DNA of 64,000 nt from Fusobacteriales bacterium (GTDB lineage: Bacteria; Fusobacteriota; Fusobacteriia; Fusobacteriales; Fusobacteriaceae): positions 1 to 64,000 of the forward strand of contig JAICDD010000004.1 of the NCBI GenBank assembly GCA_020063625.1, read 5' to 3'. Below are positions 1 to 11,067 of this stretch, one piece after another. The position numbers were made by a program, and so were the translations under genes. The notes beneath the pieces were generated by a model, which saw nothing but the letters and a program-made list of their open reading frames with translations, did no database searches and was not told the DNA's origin. Every line of letters begins with the position of its first letter. Within the stretch, counting starts at the first letter, position 1.

Positions 1-348
1 TTTTAAATAATCTCCTTCTAAATTTTGAGGATAAATAGTTTTTATCTGTTTTTTTTCAATAGGTTTTAAATTATTTTTTAAATTTTTTAAAGAATTATAC
101 ATAATTGGATTTCTGTATTCTCTAATATATTCAATAAAATATTTAGTGTTTTCTTTTTTATTTTTTGATTTTAATGAAAATTTATTTAAAAACTCTATTA
201 AATCAATTTGTTTTATAGTAGTTAATTCATAAAAAAAATCTAAAATTTCTTTTAAATAAGAATAACTTAAATATAGATTTTCATTTAGATAATCAATTAA
301 AAATTCTTTATTTTTAAAATTGTAAGAATCTATAAGTTTATCTTTCAT
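1..348 (-). CDS. hypothetical protein, partial (C-terminus beyond window start)
   Basis: Open minus-strand frame from ATG at 348 (MKDKLIDSYNFKNKEFLIDYLNENLYLSYSYLKEILDFFYEL...) with no stop before position 1; overlaps the stop of the upstream rimI by ATGA. Confidence 0.6.
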   Translation of the reverse strand, partial: MKDKLIDSYNFKNKEFLIDYLNENLYLSYSYLKEILDFFYELTTIKQIDLIEFLNKFSLKSKNKKENTKYFIEYIREYRNPIMYNSLKNLKNNLKPIEKKQIKTIYPQNLEGDYLK

Positions 349-776
349 TTTGCCTCTCTTTTCATAATAAGTGCATCTTCATTTGTATCTTTGTAATAGT
401 TTTTTCTAATAGAAATATCTTTAAAATTAAAGTTTTTATATAAATTTATAGCATTTATATTGCTTGTTCTTACTTCAAGCATAAAATCTAAATTATATTT
501 CTCAATAACAAATTGTAATAAATGTGATGCAATACCCTTTTTTCTATAATCTTTTGAAGTAGCTATTTTAATTATCTCTATTATATCTACACTATCGTAA
601 AGTACAATATATCCTAGTAAGATATCATCTAAAAATGCACCATATAGATGATATCTATTATTTCTTAACATAGATAGATATAACTTTTCATCCCACGGCG
701 TAGGAAAAGAAGTTATTTCAATATCTAAAATATTTTTAATGTTATCTTTGTTAATTTTATTAATTTTAATATTCAT
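345..776 (-). CDS. rimI: ribosomal-protein-alanine N-acetyltransferase (GNAT, RimI-like)
   Basis: 143 aa GNAT protein; IATSKDYRKKGIASHLLQFVIE acetyl-CoA loop and LEVRTSNINAINLYKNFNF RimI-type signature. Confidence 0.85.
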   Translation of the reverse strand: MNIKINKINKDNIKNILDIEITSFPTPWDEKLYLSMLRNNRYHLYGAFLDDILLGYIVLYDSVDIIEIIKIATSKDYRKKGIASHLLQFVIEKYNLDFMLEVRTSNINAINLYKNFNFKDISIRKNYYKDTNEDALIMKREAK

Positions 777-777
777 A

Positions 778-1704
778 TTACTTTAATAATCCTATTCTAT
801 TTAATGGCCAAAATCTTAAAAATGGTTTTCCTTTAATTCTATGTTCTGCTAAAAATCCCCAAACTCTTGAATCCATACTATTATCTGTATTATCCCCAAG
901 TGCTAAATAATAATCCTCATTTATTGTAAATTTTAATGTTTCTCCATTTATTAATTTAGAAATAGTTTCTTTATTATGAATATAATCAGGAACTGGTCCT
1001 GTTTCTTTACCATTTATTTTAAAATGTACTCCTTTAAAAAATGTAGTAATTCTACCTGGGTGCTCATAAATTACTTGTTGAAATTTTTCTACATCAATAT
1101 TTTTTTCAATTAATACATCTTTTATATTAAAATCAGCATAAATTTCTAATGTATCACCTTTTTTAGGAATTATCCATTCAACTCCTGGTTGTAAGTCAGC
1201 TAAATTAGAATAATTTCTAGTTGTTATTTTTTCATTATTTATAAATAGATAATTATCTTTAATTTGAACAGTTTCACCAGGAAGTCCCATTAATCTTTTT
1301 GTATATAACACCTTATTATCAATAGGTTCTTTAAATACAATTATATCTTCTCTTTTAGGTTTAGTAAATTTATAAATTACCATATTTCCAAAAAGTCTAT
1401 CTTTTGGCATAATTGTAGGAATCATAGAACCAGTAGGGACTAAAAAATTTCCTAAATAAAATTTTTGAATAATAAGTACTAATATAATTGCACTAGTAAT
1501 AGTTTCAACAAAATCTACAGTTTTTCTTAAACTTGTTTGAGATTTTGGACTTTTTATATTAAAAGAATTTATTAAAAAATTTGAAAAAGAATCTCTATAT
1601 GATTTGATAGTAGCAGCTATTTGTTTTTCTTTTATCCATAAGTAAATAAATAGTGATGTAAGAATAATATAAAAAATACCATTTAAAATAATTTTTTTAT
1701 CCAT
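778..1704 (-). CDS. lepB: signal peptidase I
   Basis: Catalytic Ser motif PTGSMIPTI, Lys motif YTKRLMGLPGE, and GDNTDNSMDSR box E. Confidence 0.93.
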   Translation of the reverse strand: MDKKIILNGIFYIILTSLFIYLWIKEKQIAATIKSYRDSFSNFLINSFNIKSPKSQTSLRKTVDFVETITSAIILVLIIQKFYLGNFLVPTGSMIPTIMPKDRLFGNMVIYKFTKPKREDIIVFKEPIDNKVLYTKRLMGLPGETVQIKDNYLFINNEKITTRNYSNLADLQPGVEWIIPKKGDTLEIYADFNIKDVLIEKNIDVEKFQQVIYEHPGRITTFFKGVHFKINGKETGPVPDYIHNKETISKLINGETLKFTINEDYYLALGDNTDNSMDSRVWGFLAEHRIKGKPFLRFWPLNRIGLLK

Positions 1705-1865
1705 TTTTTTCTAGCACTCTCCTTTGTTTTGTTATATAATATATTATATAATAAATACTTAAAATTTTCTATAAATTTTATATTTTTAAATTTTTTTGTA
1801 GGAAAATACAAATATTTGTCGAAAAAGAGTACTGAGTAAAATTAATTAAGGGCGGTGGGAAATCG

Positions 1866-2252
1866 ATGTATACTTTTTTAATAGTAGATGATTTTGATGG
1901 AATGAGAGATAGACTTAGGGTTATACTAGAGGAAGTGGGACATAAAGTAGTAGGTGAAGCTATAAATGGAAAAGAGGCTGTAGAGAAATATAAAACTTTA
2001 AAGCCAGATTTTGTGACATTGGATATAACGATGCCAGATGTTGATGGACTAGAAGCACTTGAAAAAATAATAGAGTATGATGAAAATGCTAAAATTATAA
2101 TGGTAAGTGCTATAAGTGAAAAGAATTTAGTTCTTCAAGCAATTGATAAAGGAGCTAGACATTATATTTTAAAGCCGTTAAAAGCTAAGAGAGTTAAAGA
2201 GATAATAGATGAAGTAATAGAATATGAAAAAGAGTTTTTAGAATTTAATTAA
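1866..2252 (+). CDS. stand-alone CheY-like response regulator receiver
   Basis: 128 aa receiver only: VDDFDGMRDRLR, phosphoacceptor VTLDITMPDVDG, KPLK; no output domain. Confidence 0.9.
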   Translation: MYTFLIVDDFDGMRDRLRVILEEVGHKVVGEAINGKEAVEKYKTLKPDFVTLDITMPDVDGLEALEKIIEYDENAKIIMVSAISEKNLVLQAIDKGARHYILKPLKAKRVKEIIDEVIEYEKEFLEFN

Positions 2253-2259
2253 AAATAAA

Positions 2260-2295
2260 AGAAAGAGTCCTTTAAGTTAAAAGGACTCTTTTTTA
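2260..2295. terminator. bidirectional intrinsic terminator between convergent cheY-like and nhaC-like genes
   Basis: AAAGAGTCCTT-TAAGTTAA-AAGGACTCTTTTTT hairpin plus T-run; core resembles the inner hairpin of the dispersed palindromic repeat family. Confidence 0.85.
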
Positions 2296-2309
2296 GTTAA
2301 TAGAATAGT

Positions 2310-4022
2310 TTATGCAGTTTCTATTTTTTTCCCAAAAATTAATAGTAATAAATATACTGATAATATAGCTACAGGAAGAACTATATATATAGATAATCCC
2401 ATTCCAGCAGGAATATATCCAAATACTACAGCTAAAGCTCCTACAGCTAAAGCATAAATTAATTGAGTTTTAGTATGGTCTATATGGTCACAAGCAGAAC
2501 CCATAGATGATAGTATAGTAGTATCTGATATTGGTGAACAATGATCTCCAAATACAGCACCAGTAAGTACAGCACCAATAGTAACTATTATATAACTAAT
2601 AACAGCATCTCCACTTAAACCGGCATTTTGACCAATAGCATTTGCTAAAGGAATAGCAAGAGGCATTAATATTCCCATTGTTCCATAAGATGTACCAGTA
2701 GCAAAAGCTATACCAGAACCAAGTATAAATATAATAGCTGGAAGTAAAAATTTAGGAATACTATTAGATGCTAAATTTACTAAATATACACTTGTTCCAA
2801 GTTCTTTTATAACAGAGCTTAATGACCAAGCAAGTAATAAAATTACACCAGTTATTACAAGTGATTTCATTCCATGTACCCAAGTATCAATAGCATCATT
2901 TATATTAAATATTTTTTGTGAAATACCCATAATTATAGCTACTATTGATGCAAATAATGCTGCTTCAAATAAAACGATAGATGCATCAGAAGCTCCAAAA
3001 GTTTCTCTTATTGCAAACATTGAAAGAGGACTAGCTTGTACTTGTGCCAATACATCTCCTTCAAGAGCAGATAAACCATTAAAATAAAATCCAACAAATG
3101 CTGAAATGATAAGAGTACCAATAGGTATAATAGCATTCCATACATTTAATTTTACATTTTCATCAGGTTCAAGTGCAGTAGATTCTGCAGATATCATAGG
3201 TTTTGCGTTATGTGCTAATACTTTTCCTGTAGTTCTAGCTCTATTTTCAGCTTTTAACATAGGTCCAAATTCTCTCATCATAATAGCTGACATAGGAATA
3301 AATGCAAGCATTAATATATTATAAAATCTATAAGGAATAGTTTGTACAAAATAAGCATAAGCATTTATATTTTCAATTCCTATTAGAGAAAATCCATCTT
3401 TAATTAATGATATTTCATATCCTATCCATGTAGAAATAATGGCAATTCCAGCAATAGGTGCAGCAGTTGCATCTATAACAAAAGCTAGTTTTTCTCTTGA
3501 AATTTTCATTTTATCTGTAATTGGTCTCATAATAGGTCCAACAATTAGGGCATTAGCATAATCATCAAAGAAAATAAATATTCCAAGTATCCAAGTAATA
3601 ATTTGAGCTGATACTGGAGATTTTGCTCTTTTAGCTAATGATTCAGCAATAGCCTTAGCTCCACCCATTTTTGAAACAAGAGCTACAAGTCCACCAATTG
3701 TAAGAACTTGTAATACAATCCCAGCATTCCAAGAATCAGATAATGAGCCTAATATATTTTTTATTATATCTAAAAATCCATGAATAAAAGAAAAGAAAAA
3801 TCCTTTACCTTGGATATTTAATAAAAATGTACCAGAATAAATACCAATAAATAATGATAAAACAACATTTTTAGTCATAAATGCTAAAACAATAGCAACA
3901 ATTGGTGGTAAAAGTGTTAATAATCCAAATTTTGCAGCATTTTCATCTCCACCAGCAAATGAAAAAACTGAAATTAGTAAAAACATTAAAGTAATTAAGT
4001 TAATCCTTTTTTTAAACATCAT
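2310..4022 (-). CDS. NhaC-family Na+/H+ antiporter-type transporter, probable lysine transporter
   Basis: 570 aa polytopic protein; IFFDDYANALIVGPIMRPITDK and VFGDHCSPISDTTILSS NhaC-family motifs; preceded by a lysine riboswitch. Confidence 0.85.
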   Translation of the reverse strand: MMFKKRINLITLMFLLISVFSFAGGDENAAKFGLLTLLPPIVAIVLAFMTKNVVLSLFIGIYSGTFLLNIQGKGFFFSFIHGFLDIIKNILGSLSDSWNAGIVLQVLTIGGLVALVSKMGGAKAIAESLAKRAKSPVSAQIITWILGIFIFFDDYANALIVGPIMRPITDKMKISREKLAFVIDATAAPIAGIAIISTWIGYEISLIKDGFSLIGIENINAYAYFVQTIPYRFYNILMLAFIPMSAIMMREFGPMLKAENRARTTGKVLAHNAKPMISAESTALEPDENVKLNVWNAIIPIGTLIISAFVGFYFNGLSALEGDVLAQVQASPLSMFAIRETFGASDASIVLFEAALFASIVAIIMGISQKIFNINDAIDTWVHGMKSLVITGVILLLAWSLSSVIKELGTSVYLVNLASNSIPKFLLPAIIFILGSGIAFATGTSYGTMGILMPLAIPLANAIGQNAGLSGDAVISYIIVTIGAVLTGAVFGDHCSPISDTTILSSMGSACDHIDHTKTQLIYALAVGALAVVFGYIPAGMGLSIYIVLPVAILSVYLLLLIFGKKIETA

Positions 4023-4043
4023 ATAAGCCTCCTAATAAATAAA

Positions 4044-4077
4044 ATAAAAAAACCGGATATAAAATATATCCGGCATT
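4044..4077 (-). terminator. riboswitch expression-platform terminator
   Basis: Minus-strand GCCGGATATATTTTATATCCGGTTTTTTT. Confidence 0.85.
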
Positions 4078-4097
4078 AATTAAAATTAATATTTTTC

Positions 4098-4264
4098 CCG
4101 GATAGCTCATCACATAATTGTGACAGTGTTATAGATATTCTCTATAACCCCAATGTCAAGATTTTAGCATATCTTGCATTTCGGCAAAATTTCCTTTCAT
4201 TATACTTCACAGATTGCTAATCTCCATATAATTACTGATAAATTTTGCAGCCTCTATCTCTATT
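4098..4264 (-). promoter_or_regulatory. lysine riboswitch (L-box) aptamer
   Basis: Minus-strand landmarks in order: GATAGAGGCTGCAAA...CAGTAA...GGAGATTAG...GTGAAGTATAATGAAAGGAAATTTTGCCGAAATGC...ATTGGGGTTATAG...ACTGTCACAATTATGTGATGAGCTATC. Confidence 0.93.
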
Positions 4265-4486
4265 TTTTATTGATGTCGTATTATATCATAGATAAATAAT
4301 ATTGTAAATAGTAATATTTAGTTATATATTATCAGTTTTGATGCAACTTATTAAAAACGTCAACTTGATTAAAATAAGAGAGATATTCAAAAAATATATA
4401 ATCGACATTAATATTATTAATTATTAAAATTAGTACAGATATTGTATAATAATTCAGAAATCGTATTTTTGAAAGGAGAGTATGTT

Positions 4487-6535
4487 TTGAAGAGAAAGAA
4501 CAATAAAATTAATAAAAAAAAGAGAGAAAAAAAAGGAAATAAAAAGATTCAAAAAATAAGTGTCAAATTTAAAACAGTAATTTTAGTTGTGATAAGTATG
4601 ATAGTAATGTTTACTTATCTTTGTATTAATGATATTAAGAGGTTAGATGAGTCTAATAAAAGAAATCTTATTACATTAGCAAGTTTAAAAAATATTTCAC
4701 TAGATAATTATATTAATTCAAAGATAGAAAATAGTTCATTATTTTTAGAAAGTATAAATAAAAATTTAACTTTTGGAAAAGCAGTAAATGATACAGATAA
4801 TGAAGAGATAAAAAATATTACTCAAAGTGGATATTATCATTATAAAAATAGAATAGGAGTTGATAATTTTATTATTCTTGATACAAATAAAAATTTGTTA
4901 TTTTCATATAATAAGCCTAGAAAATCTCAAATAAATAATGAAATTATAAATGATAGTATAAAAAATAAAAAGAGTAATAGTGGTCTTATAATAGGTGATA
5001 GAGGAATTAAAATTTATACAACAACACCTATTATTTATATGGGGGATTTTTTAGGAATAGCAATTGTTGAAACAAAACTTGATATAACTGGAGTAAATAA
5101 TTTTATTAAAAAATTAGATAAAGATATTTTAAAAGGAGAGTATCAAGTATCTATTATTTATAGAAAAGAAGATAAAAATAAAATAGCAATATCAAATTTT
5201 GAAGCAGAGATAAAAGATAAGCAAGATATATATAATATAATAAAAAAAGAAAACCAGTATTTTAAAAAAGAAAATAATGATTTTTATGCATATTATTCAT
5301 TAAAAAATTATAATAATGAGATTATAGGATATAAAAAATACAAAATAAACATAAAAGATATTAATAATAAATTTAAAAAAGAGATAACTAATACTTTAAT
5401 ATTTTATTTACTAATTACTTTAATAGTTTCAATATTATTGACAATAATTATAAACAGAATAATTATTAAAAAATTAGAGATAATTTTTGATATAATAAAA
5501 AAAGTAGCAAATGGAAATCTTTCAGAAAAAGTAAAATTAAATTCTAATGATGAGATAGAGGATTTAGGAAATGAAATCAATAAAATGATTGATAAATTAA
5601 ATGAAATAATAAATAATCTAAAAAAAGATACAGTTGACCTAGAAAATGAATCAGAAAATTTAAAAGAAAATTCAGTGGAATTAAATAAAGAGACAGAGCT
5701 TATAAATGAAACAATAGAAAATATAACAGAAAGTTTTTTTGAAGTGTCAGATGCAACAGAAGAATTAAATGTAACAGTGGATAAAAATGCTGAAATTAAT
5801 GATTTTGTACTTGAAAATATAAATACAATTAAAGAGCAAAGTATAAATATAGAAAAATTAGCTAGTGAAAGTAATGATAGTATGGAGGATATAACTTTAT
5901 CAACACAAGAAGTAAAAGAAAAAATAGATGAGTCATCAATTTCAATAAATAAGTTATCAGAAGAGATAAATGAAATAATAGAAGTAATATCAAAAATAAC
6001 CGATATTTCAAATAAAACAAATTTATTAGCATTAAATGCAGCAATAGAAGCAGCAAGAGCAGGAGAAGCAGGAAAAGGATTTAGTGTAGTAGCAGAAGAG
6101 GTAAAAAAATTATCAATAGAAACAGGTGGATTTGTAAAAGAGGTAGAAGAACTTTTAATTGATATACAAAAAAATATGAAGATTATAGAAAAAGATATGG
6201 AAATAGAAAAAGAAAGAACAGAAAACAATATAGAGATAGTGAATAAAACAAAAAACAAATTTACTAATGTAAAGATTGAAATAGAAGATATAACATTAAA
6301 AATTAATAATATTACAGAAAAAATAAATGAACAAGTAGAAAGTTTTAATAAAATTGAATCAGGAATAAAATCAATTTCAACTTCAAATGAAATGTTGAAA
6401 GAAAAAACAGAAGAATTATCAGAAATATCAAAAAATAATTTTAATATAACTCAAAATGTACAAAAAATCTCAGATGAATTAAATGAAAAATCCAATAAAA
6501 TAGCAGAGATGATAGGATATTTTAATAAAAATTAG
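4487..6535 (+). CDS. methyl-accepting chemotaxis protein
   Basis: Signalling hairpin [33 protein letters not shown]; two TM segments around a ~260 aa sensor region; HAMP. TTG start at 4487, 8 nt after GAAAGGAG, preferred over ORF start 4442. Confidence 0.9.
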   Translation: MKRKNNKINKKKREKKGNKKIQKISVKFKTVILVVISMIVMFTYLCINDIKRLDESNKRNLITLASLKNISLDNYINSKIENSSLFLESINKNLTFGKAVNDTDNEEIKNITQSGYYHYKNRIGVDNFIILDTNKNLLFSYNKPRKSQINNEIINDSIKNKKSNSGLIIGDRGIKIYTTTPIIYMGDFLGIAIVETKLDITGVNNFIKKLDKDILKGEYQVSIIYRKEDKNKIAISNFEAEIKDKQDIYNIIKKENQYFKKENNDFYAYYSLKNYNNEIIGYKKYKINIKDINNKFKKEITNTLIFYLLITLIVSILLTIIINRIIIKKLEIIFDIIKKVANGNLSEKVKLNSNDEIEDLGNEINKMIDKLNEIINNLKKDTVDLENESENLKENSVELNKETELINETIENITESFFEVSDATEELNVTVDKNAEINDFVLENINTIKEQSINIEKLASESNDSMEDITLSTQEVKEKIDESSISINKLSEEINEIIEVISKITDISNKTNLLALNAAIEAARAGEAGKGFSVVAEEVKKLSIETGGFVKEVEELLIDIQKNMKIIEKDMEIEKERTENNIEIVNKTKNKFTNVKIEIEDITLKINNITEKINEQVESFNKIESGIKSISTSNEMLKEKTEELSEISKNNFNITQNVQKISDELNEKSNKIAEMIGYFNKN

Positions 6536-6564
6536 CACTCAAAAAAAAGAGTGCTAATTTTTTT
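6527..6564 (+). terminator. MCP terminator that contains a CIRCE-like inverted repeat
   Basis: AAAAATTAGCACTC-A8-GAGTGCTAATTTTTTTTT: 14-bp stem then T-run; arms identical to CIRCE arms, spacer 8 nt instead of 9. Confidence 0.85.
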
Positions 6565-6574
6565 TGAAAAAGTA

Positions 6575-6603
6575 TTGACAAACAAATAAAAAAGATGTAT
6601 ATT
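6575..6603 (+). promoter_or_regulatory. sigma70-type promoter of the hrcA operon
   Basis: TTGACA (6575-6580), 17 nt spacer, TATATT (6598-6603). Confidence 0.85.
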
Positions 6604-6614
6604 ATTATCAAAGA

Positions 6615-6641
6615 TTAGCACTCTTTTATGATGAGTGCTAA
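6615..6641 (+). promoter_or_regulatory. CIRCE operator (HrcA binding site)
   Basis: TTAGCACTC-TTTTATGAT-GAGTGCTAA, exact CIRCE arms with N9 spacer, just upstream of hrcA. Confidence 0.97.
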
Positions 6642-6656
6642 CAAGAGGTGATGGAT

Positions 6657-7673
6657 ATGAGTTTAAGTGAAAGAGAACGATTAGTATTAGGAGCAATAAT
6701 AGAGTATTATCTTACATTTGGAGATACAATAGGTTCTCGTACATTAGTAAAAAAATATAATTTTGATTTTTCATCTGCTACAATAAGAAATGTAATGGCA
6801 GACCTTGAAGAACTTGGGTATATAAAGAAAACTCATACTTCTTCTGGAAGAGTTCCAACTGATTTAGGATACAAATTTTATTTACAAGAACTCTTAAAAA
6901 TAAGAAAATTATCAAAATTAGAAAAAGAAAAAATAGAACTTGCTTATGAAAAAAGAATGTTAGAATTAGATGCTATATTTGAAAAAACATCTAAACTACT
7001 TTCTAAAATGAGTTCATATGCAGCTATAGTAATAGAACCGAAAGTAGAAAAAGAGTTCGTTAAAAAAATAGAAATAATGCAAGTAACAGATTATACTATA
7101 ATGACAATAGCTGTTTTAGATGATTGTAGTGTGAAAACTAGAAAAATCCATTTAGATTCACCAATAACTGATGAAGAAACAGAATATATAAAGCAAGAAA
7201 TAAAAAAAGAATTAAAAAATTCAGAAATGACTTTAAATCAATTTTATGAAAAAATAAAAGAGATGCTCTCTAATAAAATATTTGAAAATTTTGAAGAAAA
7301 AGATGATGAAGATGACGGATTATTTATTAGAGGAGAGTCAAACATATTAAAAACATTAAATAATAATAATGATGTACTTAATATGGTAGATATTTTTAAT
7401 AAAAAACAGCATTTAAGAAAAACTTTTGAAGAAATAGTAAAAAAAGGAAACTATGAAGAAGGTAAGGTTTATATTTTATTAGGAGAAGATCTTAATATAG
7501 AGGCTTTATCAGAATTTAGTTTTGTTTTTTCAACTTATAACTTAAGAGGTTCTAAAGGTGTTATAGGAGTAATAGGACCAAAACGTATGGAATATTCAAA
7601 AACAGTTAGTTTAGTAGAATATGTATCTGAAGAGGTAAATAGAGTAATCCAAAACTTAAAAGGAGAAGGTTAG
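6657..7673 (+). CDS. hrcA: heat-inducible transcription repressor HrcA
   Basis: LSERERLVLGAIIEYYL..GDTIGSRTL..SSATIRNVMADLEELGYIKKTHTSSGRVPTDLGYKFYL; CIRCE upstream. ATG 6657 preferred by RBS AGAGGTGAT. Confidence 0.97.
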   Translation: MSLSERERLVLGAIIEYYLTFGDTIGSRTLVKKYNFDFSSATIRNVMADLEELGYIKKTHTSSGRVPTDLGYKFYLQELLKIRKLSKLEKEKIELAYEKRMLELDAIFEKTSKLLSKMSSYAAIVIEPKVEKEFVKKIEIMQVTDYTIMTIAVLDDCSVKTRKIHLDSPITDEETEYIKQEIKKELKNSEMTLNQFYEKIKEMLSNKIFENFEEKDDEDDGLFIRGESNILKTLNNNNDVLNMVDIFNKKQHLRKTFEEIVKKGNYEEGKVYILLGEDLNIEALSEFSFVFSTYNLRGSKGVIGVIGPKRMEYSKTVSLVEYVSEEVNRVIQNLKGEG

Positions 7674-7675
7674 AT

Positions 7676-8266
7676 ATGAAAAAAAGGGATGAAATAAAAA
7701 ATAAGGAGATATTTGAAGAAGAGATGGAAGAATTAAAACAAGAAGAATTAGAAAAAGAAAATGAAGCTAAAGTAGAAGAAATAGGAGAGAATTTAGAAGA
7801 AACAAATGATTTAGAAAAACAATTAGAAAATGCAAATAAAGAAATTGAAGAATTAAAAAATGCATATGCTAGAAAAAATGCGGAATTTCAAAATTTTGCA
7901 AGAAGAAAAGAAAATGAATTTGAAGAATTAAAAAAATATGCTGCAGAAAAAATAATAGCGAAATTTTTAGAAGGTGTAGATAATTTAGAAAGAGCTATTG
8001 CAGCTTCATTAGAATCAAAAGATTTTGATTCATTAGTAAAAGGTGTAGATATGACACTTAATCAAATTAAAAATACTTTAAAAGCAGAAGGTGTAGAAGA
8101 AATAAAAGCAGTAGGTGAAAAATTTGACCCATATAAACACCAAGCTGTAATGGTAGAAAATGTAGAAGATGTAGAAAATGATCACATTATAATGGAACTT
8201 CAAAAAGGTTATACTATGCATGGAAAAGTTATTAGACCTTCAATGGTAAAAGTATGTAAAAAATAG
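7676..8266 (+). CDS. grpE: co-chaperone GrpE
   Basis: Coiled coil then FLEGVDNLERAI...GVEEIKAVGEKFDPYKHQAVM...LQKGYTMHGKVIRPSMVKV. Confidence 0.96.
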   Translation: MKKRDEIKNKEIFEEEMEELKQEELEKENEAKVEEIGENLEETNDLEKQLENANKEIEELKNAYARKNAEFQNFARRKENEFEELKKYAAEKIIAKFLEGVDNLERAIAASLESKDFDSLVKGVDMTLNQIKNTLKAEGVEEIKAVGEKFDPYKHQAVMVENVEDVENDHIIMELQKGYTMHGKVIRPSMVKVCKK

Positions 8267-8284
8267 TATAAAAAATATAAGGAT

Positions 8285-8590
8285 GTGATAAAAATGTCTC
8301 AAAAAATAGTAGTTTTAGAAAGATTTAATTTAGAAAGAGATGGAATAAAAGATTTTAAAGAGGAATTATTAAAAAATAAACCTCTAACACTAAATGAGAT
8401 AGGATGCGAAAATTATAGAGTGTTTATAAATCACGAGCTTCCAGAAGAGCTGATACTATTAGAGGAATGGGAGACAAAAGAAGATTATGAGAGACATTTA
8501 GAATCAAAACATGTAATAGAATTAGTAAAAAAATATGATGAATTTAAAGTAAAAAATGTAAAAAAAGAAATATTAAATTTAATTAAATAA
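8285..8590 (+). CDS. antibiotic biosynthesis monooxygenase (ABM) domain protein
   Basis: 101 aa; ENYRVFINHELPEELILLEEWETKEDYERHLESKHV matches ABM/YgiN-type ferredoxin-like fold pattern. Confidence 0.75.
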   Translation: MIKMSQKIVVLERFNLERDGIKDFKEELLKNKPLTLNEIGCENYRVFINHELPEELILLEEWETKEDYERHLESKHVIELVKKYDEFKVKNVKKEILNLIK

Positions 8591-10423
<1,833 letters not shown>

Positions 10424-10430
10424 TAAAAGA

Positions 10431-10458
10431 GGGGATAGAGCTGACTCTATCCCTTATT
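10431..10458 (+). terminator. hairpin downstream of dnaK
   Basis: GGGATAGAG-CTGA-CTCTATCCC followed by a weak T-run. Confidence 0.65.
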
Positions 10459-10483
10459 TTAAAGTATAAATAATTAAAATATA

Positions 10484-10554
10484 CTGGGAGACCAAAAAGT
10501 TAATTTCTATAAAAAATTTTTAATTGATTTTTTAGAGATACTTTTGGTCACCCT
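10484..10554. repeat. dispersed palindromic repeat copy A (short form)
   Basis: GGGAGACCAAAAAGT...ACTTTTGGTCACCC terminal inverted repeat; no inner ACGAGTCC hairpin. Confidence 0.75.
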
Positions 10555-10603
10555 TAGTTTAATTATTTTTTGCTTTAAATTTATAAAAAAGGGGTGTAAT
10601 TTT

Positions 10604-11056
10604 ATGATAGAATTAAAATTAATGTCAGAAGAAGACTTTCAAATCATAAAAGGTAAAATGATAGCCGATTATTCTAAATCTAAAGTAACTATAGGAGTAT
10701 GGGCAGAAGAAGAAGCATTAGAACTAGCAAAAGAAACTTTTAATACACTTTTAAAAAATGGTTTAGCAACGAAAAAACACTATTTTTATAATATCTATAA
10801 AAATAATGAAAAAATAGGATATACATGGAATGCTATTCCTGATAGAGAGATGTTTATCTATAATGTAGAAGTTTTTGAAAAATATAAAGATATGGAATAT
10901 GAAGATGAAATAATGAAAAAAATAGAAGAAAATGCTAAAAAATTAGGAGCAAATAGAATAACAGTACATTTATTTGGAAATTCAATAGAACTATTAAAAA
11001 TGTATCAAAAAATGGGATACCAATTAACAGATATAACTATATGTAAAAAAGTATAA
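10604..11056 (+). CDS. GNAT-family N-acetyltransferase
   Basis: NVEVFEKYKDMEYEDEIMKKIEENAKKLGANRITVHLFGNSIELLKMYQKMGYQ; ATG 10604 with GGGGTG RBS preferred, since the ORF-track start lies inside repeat A. Confidence 0.7.
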   Translation: MIELKLMSEEDFQIIKGKMIADYSKSKVTIGVWAEEEALELAKETFNTLLKNGLATKKHYFYNIYKNNEKIGYTWNAIPDREMFIYNVEVFEKYKDMEYEDEIMKKIEENAKKLGANRITVHLFGNSIELLKMYQKMGYQLTDITICKKV

Positions 11057-11067
11057 AGGGGAAAAAT

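Noticed and set aside
1735-1765. AT palindrome TATATAATATATTATATAATA upstream of lepB
   Set aside because: Simple AT-rich sequence; likely promoter-region composition rather than a specific element.
3106-3324. 72-aa plus-strand ORF inside the NhaC-family gene
   Set aside because: Fully within and antisense to a confident CDS; no RBS.
5404-6258. 284-aa minus-strand ORF antisense to the MCP gene
   Set aside because: Low-complexity Ser/Phe/Ile translation typical of the antisense of an AT-rich coiled-coil gene; the plus-strand MCP is unambiguous.
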